DNA from: Enterobacter cloacae
GTDB taxonomy: Bacteria > Pseudomonadota > Gammaproteobacteria > Enterobacterales > Enterobacteriaceae
Length of the DNA: 64,000 nt
Assembly: GCF_013375935.1 (NCBI RefSeq)
Contig: NZ_CP056117.1
Span: forward strand, 3,100,001-3,164,000
Direction of reading: 5' to 3'
Below the pieces are notes generated by a model, which saw only the letters and a program-made list of their open reading frames with translations, was not told where the DNA came from and ran no database searches. A program made the translations under genes and the position numbers. Within the stretch, counting starts at the first letter, position 1. Every line of letters begins with the position of its first letter. Positions 56,992 to 64,000 of the stretch are shown piece after piece.

Positions 56992-57780
56992 ATGAAACCG
57001 TTAATTCAGGTCCAGGCCGTGAGCCAGCGCTTTTCCACCGCCAGCGGCGAGTTCCTGGCGCTGCAGAACGTCTCTTTTGATATTCACGAGGGCGAAACCG
57101 TCAGCCTGATTGGCCACTCCGGCTGCGGCAAGTCGACGCTGTTAAACCTTATCGCCGGCATTACGCTGCCGACGGAAGGCGGGCTGATCTGCGACAACCG
57201 CGAAATCGCCGGGCCGGGACCCGAGCGGGCGGTGGTGTTTCAGAACCATTCGCTGCTGCCCTGGCTAACCTGCTTCGACAACGTGGCGCTGGCGGTGGAC
57301 AGGGTGTTTCGCCACGCCATGAGCAAAGCCGAGCGTAAGGAGTGGATTGAACACAACCTCGACCGCGTGCAGATGGGCCACGCGCTGCATAAGCGTCCGG
57401 AGGAGATCTCCGGCGGCATGAAGCAGCGCGTCGGTATTGCCCGCGCGCTGGCGATGAAGCCGAAGGTGCTGCTGATGGATGAGCCGTTCGGGGCGCTGGA
57501 CGCGCTGACGCGCGCGCACCTTCAGGACTCGGTGATGCAGATCCAGCAGGCGCTGAATACCACCATCGTGCTCATTACCCACGACGTCGACGAGGCGGTG
57601 CTGCTCTCCGATCGCGTGCTGATGATGACCAACGGCCCGGCGGCCACCGTGGGCGAGATCCTGCGCGTCGATCTTCCGCGCCCGCGCAACCGGGTGCAGC
57701 TGGCGGACGACGGTTGCTATCACCACATCCGCCAGCAGATCCTCCATTTCCTCTATGAAAAACAGCCGAAAGCGGCGTAG
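56992..57780 (+). CDS. nasD: Nitrate ABC transporter, ATPase
   Basis: The 262-aa ATP-binding subunit has Walker A (IGHSGCGKSTLLNL), signature motif (EEISGGMKQRVGIARAL), Walker B (VLLMDEPFGALDAL) and the H-loop (IVLITHDVDEAVLLSDRV). It powers nitrate uptake with NasE. AAGGAG precedes the ATG. It lies 9 bp after nasE and 12 bp before nasC. Confidence 0.97.
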   Translation: MKPLIQVQAVSQRFSTASGEFLALQNVSFDIHEGETVSLIGHSGCGKSTLLNLIAGITLPTEGGLICDNREIAGPGPERAVVFQNHSLLPWLTCFDNVALAVDRVFRHAMSKAERKEWIEHNLDRVQMGHALHKRPEEISGGMKQRVGIARALAMKPKVLLMDEPFGALDALTRAHLQDSVMQIQQALNTTIVLITHDVDEAVLLSDRVLMMTNGPAATVGEILRVDLPRPRNRVQLADDGCYHHIRQQILHFLYEKQPKAA

Positions 57781-57792
57781 CGAGGGGCAACC

Positions 57793-60700
57793 ATGCGACT
57801 GGTCATTATCGGTAATGGGATGGCGGCAACCCGGCTGATTGACACGCTGACCGGGCGTGCTCCCGGTCGTTTTTGCGTCACCGTCATCGGTGACGAGCCT
57901 CAGCATGCCTATAACCGTATCCAGCTTTCGCCGGTTCTGGGCGGGGAAAAGCAGGCGGCGAACATTTACCTGCACGATGAGGAGTGGTACCGGGCGCGAG
58001 GCGTGACGGTGCTTCGGGGTGAAAAGGTCATTGCCGTGGACGTGAACGCGCGTGAAGTGCATACCGCCGCCCGCAGGCTGGGCTGGGATGCGCTGGTCTT
58101 TGCAACCGGGTCAACGCCCTTTGTGCCGCCGATCCCCGGCAGCGCCGCGCCGCACGTGTTTACCTTTCGTACCCTGGACGATACCCGCGCCGTTCAGCGC
58201 ATTTCCGGTCCGGCGGTAGTGCTGGGCGGCGGGGTGCTCGGCGTGGAGGCGGCTGCGGCGCTGGCGCGGTCTGGTGACAACGTCACGCTGGTCCACCGCG
58301 GCCCGTGGCTGATGGAGCAGCAGCTGGACCAGCAGGCGGGCGTGCTGCTGGAAGAAGCGCTGGCGGAGCGGGGCGTGCGCTGCGAGCTCGACTCGGGCAT
58401 CGCGGCGATTGATGCGCACGCCGTGACGCTGCGCAACGGACGCCGCGTCGCGGCCGCCCGCGTGGTGCTGGCGACCGGGGTGCAGCCCAACGTCGCGCTG
58501 GCGCAGGCCAGCGGCATTCGCTGTGCGCGCGGCATTGTGGTGGATAGCCAGATGCAGACCTCGGTGCCGGCTGTCTTCGCCATTGGCGAGTGCTGCGAAG
58601 TTGACGGCCAGACGTTTGGCCTGGTCGCCCCCTGCATGGCGCAGGCGGATATCCTCGCCGCGCGGCTGGCCGGTGAGGTCGCCGCGCCGTTTGCCCTGAC
58701 CGACAGCGGCGTGCGCCTCAAGGTAACCGGCGTGGAGCTGTTCAGCCTCGGTCGCGCGGCGGCTCAGGAGAACGACGTGGTCTGGAGCTCGTGGGATCCG
58801 CTAACCCGCCACTATCGTCGCCTGCTGATCCACCGGGGGGCGCTGGCTGGCGTGCTGCTGATGGGAGACTGCCGCAGCGCGGCGACATTTACCGATTTAC
58901 TGGCAACGGCTGCGCCCGCCCACGCGGACTGGCTGTTCGATCGTTTCACTACGCAACCGCGGGTTGCAGGACAGAACGCTATGACAAAACCTACTCTGGT
59001 GGTGGTTGGACACGGTATGGTCGGCCATCATTTCCTTGAAGACTGCGTTAACCGCAATCTGCATCAGCAGTACCAGATCGTTGTCTTTGGTGAAGAGCGC
59101 CATGCCGCCTATGACAGGGTACATCTGTCCGAGTACTTTGGCGGGCGCAGCGCGGCGTCGCTCTCGCTGGTGGAAGGGGATTTCTTTGCCGACAGCGGCA
59201 TCGAGCTGCGCCTGTCGCAGCAGATCGTCGCTATCGATCGCGATGCGCGCGTGGTGCGCACCGCCAGCGGGCATGAGATCCACTGGGACAAGCTGGTGCT
59301 GGCGACCGGTTCATACCCGTTCGTCCCGCCCGTGCCGGGCAACGATCTGCCGGGCTGCTTTGTCTACCGCACCCTTGACGACCTGGACAACATTGCGGCC
59401 CATGCCGCGGGGTCACGACGCGGCGTGGTGATTGGCGGCGGCCTGCTGGGGCTGGAGGCGGCAAATGCCCTCACGCAGCTCGGGCTGGAAACCCACGTGG
59501 TGGAGTTTGCGCCGAACCTGATGGCGGTGCAGCTCGATAACGACGGCGCGGCAATGCTGCGTAAGAAAATTGAGGCGCTTGGCGTCGGCGTTCATACCTC
59601 TAAAGCCACGACCGACATTATCCCGACGGACGACGGATTAGTCCTGCGCTTCGCCGATGGCGAACGGCTGGAAACGGACATGGTGGTCTTTTCTGCGGGC
59701 ATTCGTCCCCAGGACGCGCTGGCGCGCGGCTGCGGGCTGGCTGTCGGCGAGCGCGGCGGGATCTGCATTGACGACGGCTGTCATACCTCTGACCAGGACG
59801 TGTTTGCCATCGGCGAGTGCGCGCTGTGGGAGGGCAAAATTTACGGCCTGGTCGCCCCGGGCTACCAGATGGCGCGGGTGGCTGCCGCCGCGCTGGCGGG
59901 TAAGGAGAAGACCTTCACCGGGGCGGATATGAGCACCAAACTCAAGCTGCTCGGCGTGGATGTCGCCTCGTTCGGCGACGCTCACGCACGTACGCCGGGC
60001 GCGCTGAGCTACCAGTGGACGCACGGCCCACGGCAAATCTATAAGAAAATCGTGGTCAGCCACGACGGCAAAACGCTGTTGGGCGGCGTGCTGGTGGGCG
60101 ATGCCGGCGAATACGCCACCCTGGTGCAGATGATGCTCAACGGTATCGGCCTGCCGAAAGAGCCGGAAACGCTGATATTACCCGTCTCCACGGGCAGCGC
60201 GCCGAAAGCGCTCGGCGTGGCGGCGCTGCCGGATAGCGCGCAGATCTGCTCCTGTCATAACGTCAGCAAAGGCGATATCTGCCGGGCGGTGAGCGGCGGT
60301 GCGACGGAGATGGGGGCCATTAAACGGTGTACGAAAGCGGCCACCGGCTGCGGGGGCTGTAGCGCGCTGGTGAAGCAGGTGATGGAGTTCCAGCTTGCCG
60401 AACAGGGCGTGGAGGTGAAAAAGGATATCTGCGAACACTTCCCGTACTCGCGTCAGGAGATTTACCACCTGGTGCGCGTCAACCATATCCGCACCTTTGA
60501 CCAGCTCATCAGCCGCTACGGCCACGGGCACGGATGTGAAATCTGTAAGCCGGTGGTCGGGTCGGTGCTCGCCTCCTGCTGGAACGAGTATCTGCTGAAG
60601 CCGGCGCACCTGCCGCTGCAGGACACCAACGACCGCTACTTCGCCAATATCCAGAAGGACGGAACCTACTCCGTCGTGCCGCGCATGCCCGCGGGGGAAG

Positions 60701-61779
60701 TGACCGCCGACGGCCTGATCGCCATCGGACAGATTGCGAAGCGCTACGGCCTGTACAGCAAAATCACCGGCGGCCAGCGTATCGACCTCTTCGGCGCCAC
60801 CCTCGATCGGCTGCCGGAGATCTGGCAGGCGCTGGTGGAGGCCGGGTTTGAAACCGGGCACGCGTACGGGAAATCCCTGCGCACGGTGAAGTCCTGCGTC
60901 GGGTCGACGTGGTGCCGCTACGGCGTGCAGGATTCTACCGGCCTCGCGGTCAGGCTGGAGCACCGCTACAAGGGGCTGCGGGCGCCGCACAAAATCAAAA
61001 TGGCGGTTTCCGGCTGTACCCGCGAGTGCGCCGAGGCGCAGAGCAAAGACGTGGGGGTGATTGCCACGGACAAGGGCTGGAACCTCTATCTGTGCGGCAA
61101 CGGCGGGATGAAGCCGCGCCATGCGGATCTCTTTGCCAGCGACCTGGACGACGAAACGCTGATCCGCACCGTCGACCGTTTCCTGATGTTTTATATCCGC
61201 ACGGCGGATCGCCTGCAGCGCACCAGCACCTGGATGGACAACCTTGAAGGCGGCCTCGACTATCTGCGGGAGGTGATCCTGCACGACAGCCTGGGGATCG
61301 GCCACGAGCTGGAGCAGGAGATGGCCCGGGTGGTAGAGACGTATCGGTGTGAGTGGCAGACCACGCTGAACGATCCCGATCGTCTGGCGCTGTTCCGCAC
61401 GTCGGTGAACGGTACCGCAGCGGATGAAAGCAAGCGCTGGCAGGAGATCTGCGGCATTGACGATATCCCGGAGCAGGCGGGTATCGGCGCCCGGCTTGGC
61501 CGCAATCCGATTGCGCTGTTCCGCTTTGGAGCATTCGTTTACGCCCTCGACGATCTGGAGCCGGGCAGCAGCGCGAACGTGCTTTCGCGCGGCATTCTCG
61601 GCGATGCGGCGGGCGAACCGGTCGTTATCTCTCCGCTCTACAAGCAGCGTATTCGCCTGCGCGACGGGCGTCAGGCCGAGAGCGGCGAGCCTGCGGTGCG
61701 CGCCTGGCCGGTAAAAATTGAAAACGGCAAGGTGTGGGTTGGCAACGAAGAGCTGGTGATGCGCGCGGAGGCCTCATGA
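57793..61779 (+). CDS. nasB: NasC-NasB fused frame: NADH oxidoreductase plus assimilatory nitrite reductase
   Basis: One 1328-codon frame joins two proteins that are separate in the classical Klebsiella operon. Residues 1-396 are NasC-like: an FAD/NADH oxidoreductase (MRLVIIGNGMAATRLIDTL, VVLGGGVLGVEAAAALA) thought to pass electrons to nitrate reductase NasA. Met397 (58981) starts NasB text (TLVVVGHGMVGHHFLEDC), a second FAD/NADH module. After it come BFD-like [2Fe-2S] sites (CSCHNVSKGDIC, CTKAATGCGGCS near 820-860), the sirohaem/[4Fe-4S] region (SGCTRECAEA near 1075) and a NirD-like C-terminal domain without Rieske ligands. AGGA nine bases before codon 397 could allow separate NasB synthesis (932 aa). 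No stop lies between the parts. Confidence 0.9.
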   Translation: MRLVIIGNGMAATRLIDTLTGRAPGRFCVTVIGDEPQHAYNRIQLSPVLGGEKQAANIYLHDEEWYRARGVTVLRGEKVIAVDVNAREVHTAARRLGWDALVFATGSTPFVPPIPGSAAPHVFTFRTLDDTRAVQRISGPAVVLGGGVLGVEAAAALARSGDNVTLVHRGPWLMEQQLDQQAGVLLEEALAERGVRCELDSGIAAIDAHAVTLRNGRRVAAARVVLATGVQPNVALAQASGIRCARGIVVDSQMQTSVPAVFAIGECCEVDGQTFGLVAPCMAQADILAARLAGEVAAPFALTDSGVRLKVTGVELFSLGRAAAQENDVVWSSWDPLTRHYRRLLIHRGALAGVLLMGDCRSAATFTDLLATAAPAHADWLFDRFTTQPRVAGQNAMTKPTLVVVGHGMVGHHFLEDCVNRNLHQQYQIVVFGEERHAAYDRVHLSEYFGGRSAASLSLVEGDFFADSGIELRLSQQIVAIDRDARVVRTASGHEIHWDKLVLATGSYPFVPPVPGNDLPGCFVYRTLDDLDNIAAHAAGSRRGVVIGGGLLGLEAANALTQLGLETHVVEFAPNLMAVQLDNDGAAMLRKKIEALGVGVHTSKATTDIIPTDDGLVLRFADGERLETDMVVFSAGIRPQDALARGCGLAVGERGGICIDDGCHTSDQDVFAIGECALWEGKIYGLVAPGYQMARVAAAALAGKEKTFTGADMSTKLKLLGVDVASFGDAHARTPGALSYQWTHGPRQIYKKIVVSHDGKTLLGGVLVGDAGEYATLVQMMLNGIGLPKEPETLILPVSTGSAPKALGVAALPDSAQICSCHNVSKGDICRAVSGGATEMGAIKRCTKAATGCGGCSALVKQVMEFQLAEQGVEVKKDICEHFPYSRQEIYHLVRVNHIRTFDQLISRYGHGHGCEICKPVVGSVLASCWNEYLLKPAHLPLQDTNDRYFANIQKDGTYSVVPRMPAGEVTADGLIAIGQIAKRYGLYSKITGGQRIDLFGATLDRLPEIWQALVEAGFETGHAYGKSLRTVKSCVGSTWCRYGVQDSTGLAVRLEHRYKGLRAPHKIKMAVSGCTRECAEAQSKDVGVIATDKGWNLYLCGNGGMKPRHADLFASDLDDETLIRTVDRFLMFYIRTADRLQRTSTWMDNLEGGLDYLREVILHDSLGIGHELEQEMARVVETYRCEWQTTLNDPDRLALFRTSVNGTAADESKRWQEICGIDDIPEQAGIGARLGRNPIALFRFGAFVYALDDLEPGSSANVLSRGILGDAAGEPVVISPLYKQRIRLRDGRQAESGEPAVRAWPVKIENGKVWVGNEELVMRAEAS

Positions 61780-64000
61780 CGGAAACCCGGACAACGTGCC
61801 CCTACTGCGGCGTGGGCTGCGGCGTAATTGCCAGCGTAGACGGCGAAAAGGTGATCGTTCGGGGAGATGAAACGCACCCCGCAAACTTTGGTCGCCTGTG
61901 CGTAAAAGGGGCTGCCCTGGGAGAGACGACGGGATTGCAGGGAAGGCTGCTGCACCCGGTCGTTGACGGCGCCGAGGTGGAATGGCCGCAGGCGCTGGGC
62001 GCAGCAGGCGAGCGGCTCAGAGCAATTATTGAACAATGGGGGCCGCAGGCGGTGGCGTTTTACGCCTCCGGCCAGCTGTTAACCGAGGATTACTATGCCG
62101 CCAACAAGCTGATGAAGGGGTTTATCGGGGCGGCAAACATTGATACCAACTCGCGGCTTTGCATGTCGTCGGCGGTGGTGGGCTACAAACGCGCCTTTGG
62201 CGAAGACGTGGTGCCGTGCAGCTACGAGGATGTGGAAAACAGCGACCTGGTGGTGCTCGTTGGCTCGAACGCGGCCTGGACGCATCCGGTGCTGTACCAG
62301 CGGCTGGTCCAGGCAAAACTCAATAATCCGCAGATGAAGGTCGTGGCGATCGATCCGCGTACCACCGCCACCTGCGATATCGCCGACCTGCACCTGGCGC
62401 TGAAGCCCGGCAGCGACGCCGGGCTGTTTGTGGGATTGCTCAATCTGATCCAGGGCACCGGTGAGTGGCCCATTGCCCGCGTGGCGGCGTTTTGCGATCT
62501 CCCTGCCGGGAAAATAGGAACCTTTTACGACTGGTTTATCACCGCGCCTCGCGCGATCACCCTTTACGCCATGGGGATCAACCAGTCTTCCAGCGGCAGC
62601 GACAAGTGCAGCGCCATCATTAACGTGCATCTTGCCAGCGGAAAATTTAATCGTCCGGGCTGCGGCCCGTTTTCGCTGACCGGACAGCCAAACGCCATGG
62701 GCGGGCGGGAGGTGGGCGGGCTGGCAAACCAGCTGGCGGCGCATATGGGCTTCGAGCCGGACGATCTCGCAAGGGTGGCGCGCTTCTGGGGCACCGGGCG
62801 GCTGGCGCAGACTCCGGGGCTGATGGCGGTGGAGCTTTTCGATGCCATTGCCCGCGGCGAGGTGAAGGCGGTGTGGATCATGGGGACTAACCCTGCCGTC
62901 TCGCTGCCGGACAGCCACGCGGTATGCCAGGCGCTGGCGGGCTGCCCGCTGGTGATCGTCTCTGAGGTGATGCAGGAGACGGACACCAGCCGGTTTGCCC
63001 ATATCCGTTTTCCGGCGCTGGGGTGGGGCGAGAAAAACGGCACGGTGACGAACTCCGAGCGGCGTATTTCCCGCCAGCGCGCGTTTTTGCCAGCGCCCGG
63101 CGAGGCGAAGCCGGACTGGTGGATCGTCGCCCGGGTCGCCGGGCAGCTTGGCTATGGCGAGGCCTTCGCCTGGGAACATCCTCAGGAGATATTTTGTGAG
63201 CACGCGGCGCTGACGGCGTTTGAAAACGGCGGGGAGCGGGCGCTCAACCTGCGCGAGCTGGCGAGGCTGACGCGGGAAGAGTGGGATGGGCTGGAGCCGT
63301 ACCAGTGGCATGCCGGTGATTTCCCGCAGCGTACGATGGTTCCGGTTGAGCCGCAATCGCATGGGGCACGCGTCGGGGCGCTGTATCCGCTGATGCTCAA
63401 CACCGGGCGGATACGCGACCAGTGGCACACCATGACGCGCACGGGGTATGTCCCGCGCCTGATGCAGCACGTCGACGAGCCTGTGGTGGAAATAAGCACC
63501 ACCGACGCCGCGCGCGCTGCCCTTACCGACGGCCAGCTGGCGCGGATCAGCTCTCCGCGCGGGGTCATGGTTGCCAGAGTCCGTATCAACCCCGGCCAGC
63601 GTGCGGGGGAGCTGTTTGCGCCGATGCACTGGAACGCGCAGTTTGCCCGCCAGGGGAAGGTGAATGCGCTGGTGGAAGGGCGCTGCGATCCGGCTTCTGG
63701 CCAGCCGGAGAGTAAACAAACCGCCGTCAGGATCGCGCCCTGGCAGCCGGTCTGGCAGGGGGAGCTGTATGCCCGGGAACTGCCCGAGCTGCCGCCCCCG
63801 GTATGCTGGTGGCGTAAAGCCTCGCGGCTGACGGTGGCGGGCGATAAGCCGCTGCTGTCGTGGGTGATGAATTACGCCAGCGGCCGCGGCTGGCAGCTGC
63901 AGGTTGCTCAGGCGGGCGAACGCAGCAGCGTGCTGGCCTGGCATCACGGCGAGCTGATGCTTGGCTTCTGGGAAGGCCATACGCTGCCGGCACTCGCGCA
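61776..64000 (+). CDS. nasA: Assimilatory nitrate reductase catalytic subunit, 3' truncated by window
   Basis: The first 741 codons are present; the gene runs off the right edge. It is a molybdopterin (bis-MGD) oxidoreductase. The N-terminal [4Fe-4S] cysteines are C8, C11, C15 and C42 (CPYCGVGC, RLCVKG). The molybdenum-ligand cysteine is C129 in SRLCMSSAV. Further cofactor-binding text is MGINQSSSGSDKC, TGQPNAMGGREVGGL and the C-terminal MLNTGRIRDQWHTMTRTG. It reduces nitrate to nitrite in the cytoplasm, feeding NasB. A C-terminal NifU/BFD-type [2Fe-2S] domain known in Klebsiella NasA would lie beyond the window. The ATG overlaps the preceding stop (ATGA). Confidence 0.97.
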   Translation, partial: MTETRTTCPYCGVGCGVIASVDGEKVIVRGDETHPANFGRLCVKGAALGETTGLQGRLLHPVVDGAEVEWPQALGAAGERLRAIIEQWGPQAVAFYASGQLLTEDYYAANKLMKGFIGAANIDTNSRLCMSSAVVGYKRAFGEDVVPCSYEDVENSDLVVLVGSNAAWTHPVLYQRLVQAKLNNPQMKVVAIDPRTTATCDIADLHLALKPGSDAGLFVGLLNLIQGTGEWPIARVAAFCDLPAGKIGTFYDWFITAPRAITLYAMGINQSSSGSDKCSAIINVHLASGKFNRPGCGPFSLTGQPNAMGGREVGGLANQLAAHMGFEPDDLARVARFWGTGRLAQTPGLMAVELFDAIARGEVKAVWIMGTNPAVSLPDSHAVCQALAGCPLVIVSEVMQETDTSRFAHIRFPALGWGEKNGTVTNSERRISRQRAFLPAPGEAKPDWWIVARVAGQLGYGEAFAWEHPQEIFCEHAALTAFENGGERALNLRELARLTREEWDGLEPYQWHAGDFPQRTMVPVEPQSHGARVGALYPLMLNTGRIRDQWHTMTRTGYVPRLMQHVDEPVVEISTTDAARAALTDGQLARISSPRGVMVARVRINPGQRAGELFAPMHWNAQFARQGKVNALVEGRCDPASGQPESKQTAVRIAPWQPVWQGELYARELPELPPPVCWWRKASRLTVAGDKPLLSWVMNYASGRGWQLQVAQAGERSSVLAWHHGELMLGFWEGHTLPALA

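Noticed and set aside
60178..61305. 375-codon minus-strand frame
   Set aside because: Antisense to the nitrite reductase domain of nasB; no recognisable protein features.
62079..63980. 633-codon minus-strand frame
   Set aside because: It is antisense to nasA, whose plus-strand frame carries all cofactor motifs but stays open at the window edge.

Overview
The window is chromosomal DNA from an enteric gammaproteobacterium (Enterobacterales). Its right half carries ychF-pth-ychH, dauA, prs-ispE-lolB, hemA-prfA-prmC-sirB2-sirB1-kdsA and chaABC in the order known from Escherichia coli, at near-identical protein lengths. A nas nitrate-assimilation operon follows, as known from Klebsiella. Together these suggest an Enterobacter/Lelliottia/Klebsiella-like genome. 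The genus cannot be fixed from the sequence alone.

Layout: (1) 1-5.5 kb is the 3' part of a chaperone-usher fimbrial operon (usher, chaperone, four pilins, tip adhesin). (2) 6.1-34.5 kb is a complete Salmonella SPI-1 / Shigella Mxi-Spa type (Inv-Mxi-Spa) type III secretion island. A ToxR/HilA-like winged-helix regulator comes first. The inner-ring, needle and sorting-platform genes prgHIJK-orgABC-iagB lie on the minus strand. Back to back with them on the plus strand lie invFGEABCIJ-spaOPQRS, then sicA-sipBCD, a small unknown gene, a sipA-position gene, iacP, an unknown effector candidate and a LuxR-type regulator. (3) 34.6-53.4 kb is conserved core genome, with an extra MerR/TipA-like regulator, an ERIC element, a chemoreceptor and a small DUF1883-like gene. 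(4) 53.4-64 kb is nasR-nasFED-nasCB-nasA; nasA runs off the right edge.

How the parts work together: PrgH/PrgK/InvG form the rings. InvA and SpaPQRS form the export gate, and InvC-OrgB-OrgA-SpaO the ATPase/sorting platform. PrgI/PrgJ form the needle and rod, with InvJ as ruler and InvE as gatekeeper. SipB/C/D form the translocon, chaperoned by SicA, and InvB serves effectors. InvF with SicA probably switches on the sip block. In the nas region a sigma-54 promoter feeds a short leader with two ANTAR-type hexaloop hairpins and a terminator. NasR, encoded just upstream, is expected to overcome that terminator when nitrate or nitrite is present.

Most notable: three island genes (usher, prgH, sipC) are each frameshifted by what looks like loss of one base in a homopolymer (G8, C9 and A5), while no core gene is. 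The effector end of the island holds three proteins I cannot assign to a family: a 146-aa protein, a 705-aa protein with a paired aromatic/FVP motif, and a 267-aa protein. spaO carries a near-perfect internal ribosome binding site for a short C-terminal product. nasC and nasB are joined in one 1328-codon frame.
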